DNA of 64,000 nucleotides from Bacteroides coprosuis DSM 18011 (lineage in GTDB: Bacteria > Bacteroidota > Bacteroidia > Bacteroidales > Bacteroidaceae). Where the stretch lies: positions 1,294,780-1,358,779 of the forward strand of contig CM001167.1 of NCBI GenBank assembly GCA_000212915.1, read 5' to 3'. Within the stretch, counting starts at the first letter, position 1. Each line of letters opens with the position of its first letter. A program made the translations under genes and the position numbers. The notes under the pieces are model-generated. The model did not search any database, was not told the DNA's origin, and saw only the letters and a list, made by a program, of their open reading frames with translations. This document shows positions 44,887 through 55,025 of the stretch, piece by piece.

Positions 44887-46137
44887 ATGACAGCTTTACC
44901 TTTAATAGTAACGAGTATTGTAGTTTTCCTAGCGGTTATTTTACTGCTCGTTATCATATTGCTAGTTGCAAAAAAATATTTATCTCCATCGGGTAAGGTA
45001 AAAGTCCTTATTAATGGAAAGAAAGAATTGGATACTGAACCAGGGAGTTCTCTCCTAGGAACATTAGCATCAAATGATATTTTCTTATCATCTGCTTGCG
45101 GTGGAAAAGGTTCATGTGGACAGTGTACTTGCCAAGTCTTAGAAGGCGGTGGTGAGATTTTGCCAACTGAAAAAGTTCACTTTTCTCGTAAAGAACAAAA
45201 TGCTAAATGGCGTTTGGGTTGCCAAGTGAAAGTGAAAGAGGATATGAAGATTCAGATTGCTGAATCAGTACTAGGTGTTAAGAAGTGGGAATGTGAAGTG
45301 GTTTCTAACCGCAACGTTGCTACCTTTATTAAAGAGTTTGTAGTGAAATTACCTGCTGGTGAACATATGGATTTCGTACCAGGTAGTTATGCTCAGATTG
45401 ATATTCCTAAGTATAACCTCAAGTATGCAGATTTCCAAATTGATAAAAACTTCCATTCTGATTGGGATAAATTCAAGATGTGGGATTTGAACTGTAAGAA
45501 TGATGAAGAAACCATTCGTGCTTACTCTATGGCTAACTATCCTGCCGAAGGAGATGTGATTACACTGAACGTACGTATTGCAACACCTCCTTTTGATCGT
45601 AAGAACGGTGGATTTATGAAAGTAAATCCTGGTATTGCTTCTTCATATATCTTCTCACTTAAACCAGGTGATAAGGTTATGATGAGTGGTCCTTATGGTG
45701 ATTTCCATCCTATCCTTTCTACGAAGAATGAAATGCTTTATATTGGTGGTGGTGCTGGTATGGCTCCATTACGTGCACACTTGCTTCACTTGCTAAAAAC
45801 ATTGAAGATCACAGACCGTAAGATTTCTTATTGGTATGGTGCTCGTTCAAAAGCCGAAATTTTCTATGAAGAAGATTTCCGTGAACTAGAAAAGCAATAC
45901 CCTAATTTCTCATTCCATATCGCTTTAAGTGCTCCACTTCCAGAAGATAATTGGGATGGTCCAGTAGGTTTCATTCATCAGGTTATTTATGATAATTACT
46001 TGAAAGATCATGAAGCACCAGAAGATATTGAATACTACATGTGTGGTCCTGGTCCTATGAGTAAGGCAGTAGAAAAGATGCTTTATGACCTAGGTGTACC
46101 AAGAGAAAACTTATTATTTGACGATTTCGGAGGTTAA
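44887..46137 (+). CDS. nqrF: Na+-NQR subunit F (NADH dehydrogenase module)
   Basis: A 416-residue subunit that takes electrons from NADH. One N-terminal helix (5-28) is followed by a [2Fe-2S] ferredoxin domain with C71, C77, C80 and C112 (CGGKGSCGQC), then an FAD-binding domain (RAYSMANYP) and an NADH-binding domain (YIGGGAGMAPLRAHL; YMCGPGPM). Last gene of the nqr operon; a hairpin terminator follows at 46168. Confidence 0.97.
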   Translation: MTALPLIVTSIVVFLAVILLLVIILLVAKKYLSPSGKVKVLINGKKELDTEPGSSLLGTLASNDIFLSSACGGKGSCGQCTCQVLEGGGEILPTEKVHFSRKEQNAKWRLGCQVKVKEDMKIQIAESVLGVKKWECEVVSNRNVATFIKEFVVKLPAGEHMDFVPGSYAQIDIPKYNLKYADFQIDKNFHSDWDKFKMWDLNCKNDEETIRAYSMANYPAEGDVITLNVRIATPPFDRKNGGFMKVNPGIASSYIFSLKPGDKVMMSGPYGDFHPILSTKNEMLYIGGGAGMAPLRAHLLHLLKTLKITDRKISYWYGARSKAEIFYEEDFRELEKQYPNFSFHIALSAPLPEDNWDGPVGFIHQVIYDNYLKDHEAPEDIEYYMCGPGPMSKAVEKMLYDLGVPRENLLFDDFGG

Positions 46138-46167
46138 TAGACAACCTTTTCGATATACTTATTTGGA

Positions 46168-46196
46168 AACGGCAGCTCGTGAGAGTTGCCGTTTTT
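46168..46196 (+). terminator. Terminator after the nqr operon
   Basis: AACGGCAGCTC pairs with AGTTGCCGTT around a 5-base loop with one mismatch region, then T5. Confidence 0.85.
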
Positions 46197-46817
46197 GTAT
46201 ATATGCGAATTTGAAACGAAAATATATAAAGAGAAGAGGAACGAATGTAAACAGAGATATAAAGGCATGGTTTAGAGATTTGTGTTGCAACAAGAATAGC
46301 GATAGAAACTTGTTTGTATATCGGTAGAGTTCTGTACTAAGCTTTATTACCATCGTAGCTTTGATAAGTCGATGTTATGGGGATATACTATTATTGGGGG
46401 AGAGGTAGTGTAATAAATTATACTCTTTTACTGAGGTTAATGCGTTTTTGCTATAGAGATAGAATGTAATATTATTGAATGCTTTATTTTTGATTAAATA
46501 CTTCCTGTTTTTCTGCAATCTGTCAAATCGAGATTAATAAAAAGGATATTTTAGATAGGTGTTATCTATTTATATACACCTATTATGCTGCTTTTCATTA
46601 GTTTTACCTTGTATTTTAGGGCATTGTTCTCGATAATTTATCAAAACATGCGTTTTTGTGTCTTTTATTTATCAAAATGTCAATAAAAGTGTGGTGAGGA
46701 CGTATTTTCCCATTTACCTACAAAATAATAGTGTTAGATGCAAAGATAAATAACGTATTATCTTAATAAAGAATAGATTTTTTTTACTTTTTTTTAACTA
46801 GTTATCAAAATAAAAGT

Positions 46818-46825
46818 TAGATTTG
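46818..46825 (+). promoter_or_regulatory. -7 element TAGATTTG for the methylaspartate operon
   Basis: TAGATTTG matches TAnnTTTG about 118 bases before glmS. A T-rich stretch lies in the -33 region. Confidence 0.5.
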
Positions 46826-46841
46826 TATTAGGTCTAAGGGC

Positions 46842-46864
46842 TGATAGTATGACACTTACTATCA
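46842..46864 (+). promoter_or_regulatory. Leader hairpin upstream of glmS
   Basis: TGATAGTA pairs perfectly with TACTATCA around the loop TGACACT. No T run follows, so it is not a terminator; it may be a regulator operator or an RNA stabiliser. Confidence 0.4.
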
Positions 46865-46942
46865 TATTGATAGCTAATAATAAAAAACAGAATAAAAGGT
46901 TATCATAATAGACTTAAATAAACTTTAAATACACTATTTGCT

Positions 46943-47356
46943 ATGAACACGAAAACAATTGTCACTGGGGTAATCGGTGCAGACGCACATGCCGTAGGTA
47001 ACAAAATTATCGCTTTTGCACTTGATGAGGCTGGATTCAAGGTTGTAAATCTTGGCGTAATGGTTTCCCAAGAAGAATACATTGAAGCAGCACTTGAAAC
47101 TAATGCAGATGCGATCCTAGTATCTTCTCTTTATGGTCACGGTGAAATTGACTGTCAAGGTCTACGTGAAAAATGTGATGAAGCTGGCTTAAAAGGAATA
47201 CCTTTATTAGCAGGCGGTAATCTTGTGGTGGGAAAACAAAATTTCGAAGACGTTGCTCAACGTTTTGAGAAAATGGGCTTTAATCAAGTCTATCCTCCAG
47301 GTACACCTATCGAAACTACTATTGCAGATTTAAAGAAAATCTTAAAAATGAAATAA
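46943..47356 (+). CDS. glmS: Methylaspartate (glutamate) mutase sigma subunit, B12-binding
   Basis: A 137-residue cobalamin-binding subunit. The B12 motif DxHxxG is at residues 14-19 ([11 protein letters not shown]), followed by the SLYGHG loop and [10 protein letters not shown], as in GlmS/MutS of Clostridium. With the epsilon subunit it interconverts L-glutamate and (2S,3S)-3-methylaspartate by a radical mechanism using adenosylcobalamin. Length is standard. First gene of a tight nine-gene operon; glmL starts one base after the stop. Not related to glucosamine synthase, which shares the symbol. Confidence 0.96.
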   Translation: MNTKTIVTGVIGADAHAVGNKIIAFALDEAGFKVVNLGVMVSQEEYIEAALETNADAILVSSLYGHGEIDCQGLREKCDEAGLKGIPLLAGGNLVVGKQNFEDVAQRFEKMGFNQVYPPGTPIETTIADLKKILKMK

Positions 47357-47357
47357 A

Positions 47358-48776
47358 ATGAAGTACCTAACTATCGACTTTGGTAGCACTTATACAAAGC
47401 TAACTGCAATCGATGGTAATCAGGCTGAGATATTAGGTACAGCATCTTCTTTTACGACAATTGAAACAGATGTTATGGTCGGTTTCAATAAAGCTCTACA
47501 AAAACTAGAATCAAAAATAGGAGAGTTTAAATATGATAAACTCTTATGTTGTAGTAGCGCTGCTGGTGGATTAAAAATGGTTGCTCTAGGACTAGTTCCA
47601 GAATTGACCGCTAAGGCTGCAAAAATGGCTGCTGCTAGTGCAGGTGCAAAAGTTGTAAAAACCTATGCTTACGAAATATCTAAATTTGAGCAAGATGAGA
47701 TAGCACAAATAAAGCCCGACTTAGTTCTTCTTTGTGGTGGTACCGATGGAGGAAATAAAGAGGTTATTATAGCAAATGCTAAGCGTTTAGCTCAGATCCC
47801 TGAAAAGTTTGCAGTAATCGTTGCAGGAAATAAAAGCGCTTCTTATGATTTAGAGGAAGTATTTAAAAATGCTGATAAACCCTATGTCATTACAGAAAAC
47901 GTAATGCCTGAGTTTAATAAGTTGAATATTGATCCCGCAAAGCAATGTATCAAAGACTTATTTATTAGTCGTATTATTGATGCTAAAGGATTAAGTAAAG
48001 CTCAAGCACTAACTCCTTATAAAATTATCCCAACCCCATTAGCTGTATTAAATGGTTGTGAATTATTAAGTAAGGGAACTCTTAAAACATCTGGAGTAGG
48101 AGATTTACTAGCTGTAGATATAGGAGGTGCTACAACAGATATTTATTCCATGTCAAAGGGACATCCGACAATGGATAGCGTAATGTACAAGGGCTTACCC
48201 GAACCTTATAATAAAAGAACAGTTGAAGGAGATTTGGGGATGCGTTATAGTCTTGCTGCATTACTAGATGAGGTTAATTTAGATTTACTCGAAATGCAAT
48301 CGGGGATCAAAGCCCAAGAATATAAAGATTGGGTTGCTAAATGTACTTCTAATCCAGATTTATTAGCTGAAGAAAATAGTCAAGAGCAAAAGATAGAAGA
48401 AAACTTAGCTCGTATGGCTGTAGATATCGCAGTGGAAAGACATGCTGGAATTTATGCTCAAGCTTTTACTCCTATGGGAGAAGTTTTTACTCTAGTAGGT
48501 AAAGATTTAGCTGAAGTTCCTTATGTTATTGGTATTGGTGGGGTTATTGTTAATAGTAAATCACCCACGCATATATTAGAAGGAGCTAAAGCAAAACCTA
48601 TGGATTATGTTCATCCCAAACCAAAAAATCCAAGCTATATGCTGGATCAAAAATATATTTTTGGAGCAATGGGATTGCTTTCAGCAGTAGATCCAGAATT
48701 GGCTCTTTCATTATTAAAAAAAGAAATTATAAAAATCACCGATAAAGAAACTAATACACATGAAAATCACAAATAA
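47358..48776 (+). CDS. glmL: Methylaspartate mutase accessory protein GlmL (MutL), reactivase-like
   Basis: A 472-residue actin-fold ATPase. The phosphate-1 loop is [15 protein letters not shown] at the N-terminus, with further loops LLCGGTDGG and [13 protein letters not shown]. GlmL is thought to reactivate glutamate mutase by exchanging damaged cobalamin, as glycerol dehydratase reactivases do. It lies between glmS and glmE, the clostridial order, and overlaps glmE by 17 bases. Confident in family; mechanism known only by analogy. Confidence 0.94.
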   Translation: MKYLTIDFGSTYTKLTAIDGNQAEILGTASSFTTIETDVMVGFNKALQKLESKIGEFKYDKLLCCSSAAGGLKMVALGLVPELTAKAAKMAAASAGAKVVKTYAYEISKFEQDEIAQIKPDLVLLCGGTDGGNKEVIIANAKRLAQIPEKFAVIVAGNKSASYDLEEVFKNADKPYVITENVMPEFNKLNIDPAKQCIKDLFISRIIDAKGLSKAQALTPYKIIPTPLAVLNGCELLSKGTLKTSGVGDLLAVDIGGATTDIYSMSKGHPTMDSVMYKGLPEPYNKRTVEGDLGMRYSLAALLDEVNLDLLEMQSGIKAQEYKDWVAKCTSNPDLLAEENSQEQKIEENLARMAVDIAVERHAGIYAQAFTPMGEVFTLVGKDLAEVPYVIGIGGVIVNSKSPTHILEGAKAKPMDYVHPKPKNPSYMLDQKYIFGAMGLLSAVDPELALSLLKKEIIKITDKETNTHENHK

Positions 48777-50214
48777 AAAGCTATCTAATGATGATTTCTT
48801 TGCAGAACGTAAAGAAGTCTTGAATCAATGGCCTACGGGTAAAAATATTGATTTTGACGAAGCAGTTGCTTATCAAAAAACAATTCCAGATTCAAAAAGA
48901 TTTGGTACTAAACTTCAAAAAGCTACAGCTGAAGGAGTAACATTAGTTCAACCACGTGCTGGTGTAGCACTTTATGAAAAACACATTGAACTTCTTCAAT
49001 ATCTAGAAAATGAAGGAGGAGCAGATTTATTACCTTCAACTATCGATAGTTATACTCGTTTAAATAGATATCATGAAGCAGAAGTAGGTATCGAAAAGAG
49101 TATTGAAACTGGTCGTTCTATGTTAAATGGTTTTCCTGTTGTAAACTATGGACAAGAAATTTGTCGTAAGGTGACATCAGTAATGAAGAGTCCAGTTCAG
49201 GTACGTCATGGTACTCCTGATGCTCGTCTATTAACAGAGATTTCTATTGCAGGTGGTTTTACTTCATATGAAGGTGGAGGTATATCTTATAACATACCTT
49301 ATTCTAAAGATTATTCTCTTGAAAAAACGATTGCTCACTGGCAATATACCGACCGTCTATGTGGGTTGTATGAAGAAGCAGGTGTTTCTATCAATCGTGA
49401 ACCATTTGGCCCATTGACAGGTACTTTGATTCCTGCTTGTATTTCTAATGCTGTAGCTGTAATTGAAACCTTATTGGCAGCAGAGCAAGGAGTGAAAGAT
49501 ATCACTGTAGGTTATGGACAATGTGGTAACTTAATTCAAGACGTAGCAGCTATTCGTGCTCTTCGTGAGGTAACTAATAAATACTTAAAGAAATTTGGTT
49601 ACAAGGACGTGAAGATTACTACTGTATTCCACCAATGGATGGGTGGTTTCCCTCAAGATGAGTCTAAAGCATTTGGTGTAATATCTTGGGGTTCTGCAAC
49701 TGCAGCCTTAGCAAAAGCATCAAAAGTTATTGTTAAAACACCTCATGAAGCTGTGGGTGTGCCAACAAAAGAAGCAAATGCTGCTGGTTTGAGAGCTACT
49801 AAGCAAGTTATATCTATGTTACGTGACCAAGATTTTACAGAAATACCAGCAGTGGTAAAAGAGTGCAATATCATTGAAGCAGAAATGAAATGTATCCTTG
49901 ATAAAGTTGAAGAACTAGGTAAAGGTGATTTCGCCCTTGGTACTATTGCAGCATTTGAAGCAGGTGTATTAGATATTCCTTTTGCTCCTAGCCGTTACAA
50001 TGCTGGTAAAGTAATGCCTGCTCGTGATAATGATGGAGCAATCCGTATTTTAGAGTTGGGTAACCTTCCTTTCACTCAAGAGCTTAGAGACTTCCATAGA
50101 GGTAAGCTTGAAGAGAGAGCTAAATTTGAGAACAGACCTGTCAATTTCCAAATGGTTATTGATGACGTGTATGCCATCGGTAAAGGATTCTTGGTAGGAC
50201 GTCCAAAAATATAA
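48760..50214 (+). CDS. glmE: Methylaspartate mutase epsilon (catalytic) subunit
   Basis: A 484-residue TIM-barrel subunit that holds glutamate and forms the active site with cobalamin-bearing GlmS. Blocks seen: [37 protein letters not shown] with the arginine cluster for the substrate carboxylates, [13 protein letters not shown], and [15 protein letters not shown]. Length matches clostridial GlmE (483-485). Translation is coupled to glmL by overlap. Confident. Confidence 0.96.
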   Translation: MKITNKKLSNDDFFAERKEVLNQWPTGKNIDFDEAVAYQKTIPDSKRFGTKLQKATAEGVTLVQPRAGVALYEKHIELLQYLENEGGADLLPSTIDSYTRLNRYHEAEVGIEKSIETGRSMLNGFPVVNYGQEICRKVTSVMKSPVQVRHGTPDARLLTEISIAGGFTSYEGGGISYNIPYSKDYSLEKTIAHWQYTDRLCGLYEEAGVSINREPFGPLTGTLIPACISNAVAVIETLLAAEQGVKDITVGYGQCGNLIQDVAAIRALREVTNKYLKKFGYKDVKITTVFHQWMGGFPQDESKAFGVISWGSATAALAKASKVIVKTPHEAVGVPTKEANAAGLRATKQVISMLRDQDFTEIPAVVKECNIIEAEMKCILDKVEELGKGDFALGTIAAFEAGVLDIPFAPSRYNAGKVMPARDNDGAIRILELGNLPFTQELRDFHRGKLEERAKFENRPVNFQMVIDDVYAIGKGFLVGRPKI

Positions 50215-50255
50215 TAACTAATCAATAAAACGACAACACTTTTAAAACTAGTACT

Positions 50256-51500
50256 ATGAAAATTAAAAAAGTTATATGTGCCCCAGGTAAAACAGGTTTT
50301 TACTTTGACGACCAAAAAGCAATTAAACAAGGTGCTAAAAATGATGGAGCATTTTATTTAGGTGAGCCTGTAACTCCAGGTTTTACATCAGTTCGTCAAG
50401 CTGGTGAGTCAATTTCAGTACTATTCATACTTGAAAACGGAGCTATTGCTCATGGTGATTGTGCAGCTGTACAATACTCAGGAGCAGGTGGTAGAGATCC
50501 TCTTTTCTTAGCAGAAAACTTTATTCCTCTAATTGAAAAAGAGATTGCACCACTTTACGAAGGCAAGGACATCACAACATTCAAAGAAATGGCAGATAGA
50601 GTAGATAAAACAACAAGTCCATCTACTGGTAAAAAATACCACACTGCTATTCGTTATGGTGTTACTCAAGCATGTTTGGATGCAGTAGCTAAGAGCAAAA
50701 CAAAATTAATGGCTCAAGTAATTGCCGATGAATACGGAGTAACTATCTCTGATAAAATGATTCCTATTTTCTCTCAATCGGGAGATGATCGCTATCTTAA
50801 CGTGGACAAAATGATTATTAAAGGTGTTGACGTATTGCCACATGCTTTATTTAATCATGTTGAAACTAAAGTAGGCTTCAAGGGAGAAAAAATTAAAGAA
50901 TACTTGACTTGGTTGAAAGATAGAATCGTAACTCACAAACCTTATGATTCTTATAAACCAGCAATTCATATTGACGTTTATGGAACTTTAAGTATTGTAT
51001 TCAATAACGATCTAGAAAAAATTGCAAATTATATTGGTGAATTAGCTGAAATAGTTGCTCCATTCGAACTTCGTGTTGAAGGTCCAGTTGATATGGATGG
51101 TAAAGTAGATCAAATCAAGGCGTTAAGTACTCTTCGTAAATTGTTAGATGATCACAAGACTCCTGCTAAAATTGTAGCAGACGAATGGTGTAATACTTTG
51201 GAAGATATCAAAGACTTTACATTAGCTAAAGCTGGTCATATGATCCAAATTAAAACTCCAGACTTAGGTGGTATCAATAATGCTATCGAAGCTGTAATCT
51301 TCTGTAACAAAGAAGGTGTTGATGCTTATTTGGGTGGTACTTGTAACGAAACAAACCGTTCTTCAGAAGTTTGTGCAAACATTGCTATGGCAACATCTCC
51401 TATCCAATACCTTGCAAAACCAGGTATGGGTGTTGACGAAGGCTATATGATTGTATTCAATGAAATGAGTAGAATCTTAGCACTTAAAAACAAACTTTAA
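50256..51500 (+). CDS. mal: Methylaspartate ammonia-lyase
   Basis: A 414-residue enolase-superfamily enzyme that removes ammonia from 3-methylaspartate to give mesaconate. The catalytic bases of the clostridial enzyme are matched by MIQIKTPDLGG (lysine) and VLPHALFNH (histidine). Metal ligands lie in HIDVYG, VEGPVDM and ADEWCN. Length matches Clostridium tetanomorphum MAL (413). It lies 41 bases after glmE and completes the first two steps of the pathway. Confidence 0.96.
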   Translation: MKIKKVICAPGKTGFYFDDQKAIKQGAKNDGAFYLGEPVTPGFTSVRQAGESISVLFILENGAIAHGDCAAVQYSGAGGRDPLFLAENFIPLIEKEIAPLYEGKDITTFKEMADRVDKTTSPSTGKKYHTAIRYGVTQACLDAVAKSKTKLMAQVIADEYGVTISDKMIPIFSQSGDDRYLNVDKMIIKGVDVLPHALFNHVETKVGFKGEKIKEYLTWLKDRIVTHKPYDSYKPAIHIDVYGTLSIVFNNDLEKIANYIGELAEIVAPFELRVEGPVDMDGKVDQIKALSTLRKLLDDHKTPAKIVADEWCNTLEDIKDFTLAKAGHMIQIKTPDLGGINNAIEAVIFCNKEGVDAYLGGTCNETNRSSEVCANIAMATSPIQYLAKPGMGVDEGYMIVFNEMSRILALKNKL

Positions 51501-51527
51501 TTTGTAAACCTTTAAAAATAGATACTT

Positions 51528-52883
51528 ATGAAAGAGTTGAGAATTCTATCTACAACCGCTATATTAGGCTATGGGTTCCCCATAGAATCATTCCAAGCAG
51601 GAATGGAACGTAAACCAGATGTTATTGCTGTGGACGCAGGTTCTACAGACCCGGGTCCTTATTATTTAGGTGCTGGTATATCATTTACAGATCCTAATGC
51701 TGTAAAGCGTGATTTGGAAATAATGATACCTGCAGGGCTTGAAAATAAAGTACCTGTAATCATTGGTTCGGCTGGTGGTTCTGGAGGAAGACCTCACGTA
51801 GAGTTAACTTTAAATATAATCAAGGAGATTGCTAAAGAAAAGAAGTTAAACTTTAAATTGGCAATTATTCAATCAGAGTTTGATAAAGATTTTATCAAAG
51901 CTGAATTGAAAAAAGGAAATGTAACTCCTTTGGCTCCTGCAAAACCAATTACAGAAAAAGATGTTGATGAATCAGTTCGTATCGTAGCTCAAATGGGTGA
52001 AGAACCATTTATCAAAGCTCTAGAAAGTGGTGCAGATGTTATATTAGCTGGTCGTTCTTATGACCCTTCTGTTTTTGCTTCTCTAGCTGTGAAAAACGGT
52101 TTTGATAAGGGCTTAGCTCTTCACTTAGGAAAGATCCTTGAGTGTGCAGCAATTACTTGTTTGCCAGGTAGTGGTAGCGATTGTATGTTTGGTTATTTAC
52201 GTGAAGACGGCTTTATTCTTGAGCCATTGTCTCCTCTACGTAAATGTACTACTCTGTCGGTAGCTGCTCATACGCTATATGAAAAAACTAATCCATATAT
52301 CCTTCCTGGTCCAGGGGGTGCTCTAAACTTACATGATACTAAATTTACTCAGGTAGATGATAATAAGGTACATGTAACAGGTACAAAATTCGTTCCTACA
52401 GATGAGTATTTTGTAAAACTTGAAGGTGTTCGTAAGGTAGGTTATCGTACTATCTCTTGTGCTGCAACTAAAGACCCAATCATGATTAGCAAGATAGATG
52501 ATATCGTTGTTAATGTGAAGAAGAGAGTTGAAGATAACTTTAAGCATTATGGCATGAAGTTCTTCTTAGATTTTAAAATCTATGGTAAGAATGGTGTTAT
52601 GTCTATGTTTAAGGGTATTGAAGGTGAGACAGGTGATGAATTACTAATTATTATTGAGGCTGTTGCTGATACTCAACAACATGCTGATACGATTTGTGGC
52701 TTTGCAAGAAGTACTATGCTTCACTATGGTTATGAAGGACGTATTTCTACTGCTGGTAACTTGGCTTTCCCATTCTCACCATCAGATTGTCACGTGGGTG
52801 AAGTGTTCGAATTTAATGTTTATCACTTATTAAAAGTGGCAGACCCTGTATCGCTATTCCCAATCGAATACATTAATTTTTAA
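51528..52883 (+). CDS. AtuA-like (DUF1446) family protein in the methylaspartate operon
   Basis: A 451-residue protein of the acyclic terpene utilisation AtuA family. Seen: VDAGSTDPGPYYLGAG near the N-terminus, IGSAGGSGGRPHVE near 80, AGRSYDPSVFASLA near 172, and GSGSDCMFGYL near 217. AtuA was named from terpene degradation in Pseudomonas, but its chemistry is unknown and the family is widespread next to DUF4387 genes. Here it sits inside an amino-acid fermentation operon, 27 bases after mal and 16 before the DUF4387 gene, so a role on a C5 branched acid such as mesaconate or citramalate is inferred. Cytosolic. Confidence 0.85.
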   Translation: MKELRILSTTAILGYGFPIESFQAGMERKPDVIAVDAGSTDPGPYYLGAGISFTDPNAVKRDLEIMIPAGLENKVPVIIGSAGGSGGRPHVELTLNIIKEIAKEKKLNFKLAIIQSEFDKDFIKAELKKGNVTPLAPAKPITEKDVDESVRIVAQMGEEPFIKALESGADVILAGRSYDPSVFASLAVKNGFDKGLALHLGKILECAAITCLPGSGSDCMFGYLREDGFILEPLSPLRKCTTLSVAAHTLYEKTNPYILPGPGGALNLHDTKFTQVDDNKVHVTGTKFVPTDEYFVKLEGVRKVGYRTISCAATKDPIMISKIDDIVVNVKKRVEDNFKHYGMKFFLDFKIYGKNGVMSMFKGIEGETGDELLIIIEAVADTQQHADTICGFARSTMLHYGYEGRISTAGNLAFPFSPSDCHVGEVFEFNVYHLLKVADPVSLFPIEYINF

Positions 52884-52899
52884 ATAAGGAGGAGAAATT

Positions 52900-53217
52900 A
52901 TGGAATATAAGTTAATGGATGTGGCTTCAGTAATTCGTAGTAAGAATTCAGGCCCATATGAACTCACTTTCGATATCATTTTTAAAGATTTCGATATGTA
53001 CAATAAGGCTAAAGAGGCTCAGATAATGAATAAAAAAGTTTTTGCTCCTCTTTATAATATCCCTGAATCAGATATTATTAGTCTTGTATATTTTGATCCA
53101 GCTAAGGCTATCAAAATAACTATTGTTCGTCCTATTCCATCAGGATCACTTGGTGAAACTGATGTTTATGGAGCTCAACAACATGCTCCTTTAATGAAGT
53201 TTCAGTTTAAACTATAA
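52900..53217 (+). CDS. DUF4387 family small protein
   Basis: A 105-residue protein of the DUF4387 type, usually encoded just after, or fused to, AtuA-like proteins. Its core reads DVASVIRSKNSGPYELTFDI, then KIPESDIISLVYFDPA-like and TIVRPIPSGSLGETDVYGAQ. A strong AAGGAGGAG ribosome site lies before the ATG. The constant pairing suggests it is a subunit of the AtuA-like enzyme. Function unknown. Confidence 0.85.
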   Translation: MEYKLMDVASVIRSKNSGPYELTFDIIFKDFDMYNKAKEAQIMNKKVFAPLYNIPESDIISLVYFDPAKAIKITIVRPIPSGSLGETDVYGAQQHAPLMKFQFKL

Positions 53218-53223
53218 TAAAGT

Positions 53224-54168
53224 ATGCGAAATCTCTTACAAGAATATTCGGTCTCTTCGCAGTATTATGCTCCCAGAGGCAAGGAGAGGCTAATCTTCTT
53301 GGGGGAACAAATTGCGCATCAACATTTACACTATAACGATAAATTAATCGGAATAGTAGGAGATGCTGGTTCTGGAAAATCATCCCTTATCAAAGGGATG
53401 TTTCCAGGACTGGAACTCTCTAATGATGATGATGTCATGAATCCGCGCAAAATAATGCAGGCTAGAAACCCCTTTGAAGATCTAACGGATGCATCAACTT
53501 ATCATATTGACGTGCGCTTTCAAATGGCATTCGTTCAGATGCACGAAATCGTTGATTTCGTTAAAAGGGTTTTAGCTCAAAACCGCAGGGTAATCATAGA
53601 ACATTTCAATCTATTATATCCCGCTTTAGGAATGAATGCTGATATTATTGTGGGCATTGGGGAAGAGATTATTGTTACTCGTCCTAGTGTTTTTGGTCCG
53701 CTACCTGAAAGCATTTATACCATTGTTCATCAATCTCAGAAGTATCGTAAGATGGCTCACTCAGCTGAGGAACTTACTATGCTAGTGTTGGAAGATGAAA
53801 TGGGTGTCTTTACTGATTTCTATTACAGTTCGGATGTACGTTGTGGATTCTTATTACGCTTTTACAATGAAATAGATCTCGACTTTAATTATCTAGCTGA
53901 TCGTATTCATGAGTTAATTGCTATGAATCTTCCTATAGCCTATTATGATGAAGAACACATCAAAGTAGGTGAAAGGGTTCTTCCTTGTGATGGAGCTCGT
54001 ATTCATGTGCGCAATACATCGGAAATAGAAGATTTCTATCTTGTGCGAAAGTTTATTTACGACTCTAAAACTAAAACATATTGTTTAGTAGGGTTAATAG
54101 GCGATGTTGATAGTGATCTTTCCAATCGCAATACCATTCACTTTTTTAAACGAAGTAATAACGATTAA
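53224..54168 (+). CDS. P-loop NTPase joined to an AlaRS-type second additional domain
   Basis: A 314-residue protein. Residues 40-170 form a P-loop domain with Walker A GDAGSGKSS (46-54). From about 215 the sequence resembles the second additional domain (SAD) of alanyl- and threonyl-tRNA synthetases: LADRIHELIAMNLPI, then CDGARIHVRNTSEIEDF with C255 and H261, recalling the CGGTHVxNTxEI zinc and editing site. The usual HxxxH half of the zinc site is not evident. I recall this family as found with methylaspartate genes in other anaerobes, annotated only by its SAD. Six bases after the DUF4387 gene, five before the hydratase alpha gene. A kinase or sensor role is possible; function unknown. Confidence 0.75.
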   Translation: MRNLLQEYSVSSQYYAPRGKERLIFLGEQIAHQHLHYNDKLIGIVGDAGSGKSSLIKGMFPGLELSNDDDVMNPRKIMQARNPFEDLTDASTYHIDVRFQMAFVQMHEIVDFVKRVLAQNRRVIIEHFNLLYPALGMNADIIVGIGEEIIVTRPSVFGPLPESIYTIVHQSQKYRKMAHSAEELTMLVLEDEMGVFTDFYYSSDVRCGFLLRFYNEIDLDFNYLADRIHELIAMNLPIAYYDEEHIKVGERVLPCDGARIHVRNTSEIEDFYLVRKFIYDSKTKTYCLVGLIGDVDSDLSNRNTIHFFKRSNND

Positions 54169-54173
54169 TCTAT

Positions 54174-55016
54174 ATGAGACAAATAAATGTATCTCAAGTT
54201 ACCGACTTGGTAGAAAAGCTTTGTATTGAAGCCAACACAGTATTGGCTGCTGATATTAAAAGCTGTCTGAAGATGCGTGCTCAAAAAGAGGAATCTCCAT
54301 TGGGAAGAGGTATTCTAAATACCTTGATAGAAAATGCTGAGATTGCTAAGGCTGAGTGCAGTCCGATGTGCCAAGATACAGGTATGACTGTAGTATTTGT
54401 TACTATGGGACAAGATGTTCAGCTAGTTGGAGGCTTTTTAGAAGATGCCATCAATCAAGGTGTTCGTCAAGGTTATACCAAGGGATATCTGAGAAAATCT
54501 GTTGTTAAAGATCCATTGGATCGTGTAAATACTAAAGATAATACACCAGCAGTGATTCACTATGAATTAGTACCTGGTGATACTTTCAAAATAACAGTTG
54601 CTCCAAAAGGTTTTGGTAGCGAAAATAAGAGTCAGTTAAAGATGCTTGTACCGAGCCAAGGTATTGAAGGAGTAAAAGATTTTATTCTTCAAGTAGTTTC
54701 TGAAGCAGGAGCTAATCCTTGTCCACCTATCATTGTAGGTGTAGGTATTGGTGGTACTTTAGAGAGATGTGCTTATTTGAGCAAAAAAGCTTTATTACGC
54801 CCTGTTGGTTCAAAGAATGAAAACCCCATGCTGAATGATTTGGAGGAAGAACTTCTTGAGAAAATTAATAAATTAGGTATCGGACCTGCTGGATTTGGTG
54901 GAACTACCACAGCGATGGCCGTACATATATTAACTAACGCTACGCATATAGCAGGTCTTCCTGTTTCTGTAAATATTGGTTGCCATGCTACGCGTCATGC
55001 TGATGGAGCACTATAG
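54174..55016 (+). CDS. Class I fumarase-type hydratase alpha subunit (likely mesaconate hydratase)
   Basis: A 280-residue subunit with the iron-sulfur cluster of class I (TtdA/FumA N-terminal) hydratases: SPMCQDTGMTVVFV with the first cluster cysteine, then GGTLERCAYLSKKALLR and VNIGCHATRH with the later ones. Split alpha and beta subunits, rather than one fused chain, are the form used by clostridia. Position behind mal strongly suggests it hydrates mesaconate to citramalate; fumarase or tartrate dehydratase activity cannot be excluded. Nine bases before the beta subunit. Confidence 0.88.
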   Translation: MRQINVSQVTDLVEKLCIEANTVLAADIKSCLKMRAQKEESPLGRGILNTLIENAEIAKAECSPMCQDTGMTVVFVTMGQDVQLVGGFLEDAINQGVRQGYTKGYLRKSVVKDPLDRVNTKDNTPAVIHYELVPGDTFKITVAPKGFGSENKSQLKMLVPSQGIEGVKDFILQVVSEAGANPCPPIIVGVGIGGTLERCAYLSKKALLRPVGSKNENPMLNDLEEELLEKINKLGIGPAGFGGTTTAMAVHILTNATHIAGLPVSVNIGCHATRHADGAL

Positions 55017-55025
55017 GAGGGGAGT

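Larger units (their letters stand above)
46197..46942. other. Long intergenic region between the nqr and methylaspartate operons
   Basis: About 745 bases, AT-rich, no credible gene in any frame. A TAGATTTG element (46818-46825) marks a likely promoter. The 117-base leader after it contains a perfect 8-bp stem with a 7-base loop at 46842-46864. No cobalamin riboswitch blocks were seen here. Confidence 0.5.

Noticed and set aside
46094-46353. Short frames on both strands after nqrF
   Set aside because: They run across the nqrF end and the terminator hairpin and show no protein-like pattern.
46842-46864. Cobalamin riboswitch for the B12-dependent mutase operon
   Set aside because: None of the conserved riboswitch blocks is present; only a simple hairpin was found. 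The only B12 riboswitch in the window lies at 32158-32325.
46943-47356. Glucosamine-6-phosphate synthase from the symbol glmS
   Set aside because: The protein is a 137-residue B12-binding subunit with DxHxxG; the symbol is shared by chance.
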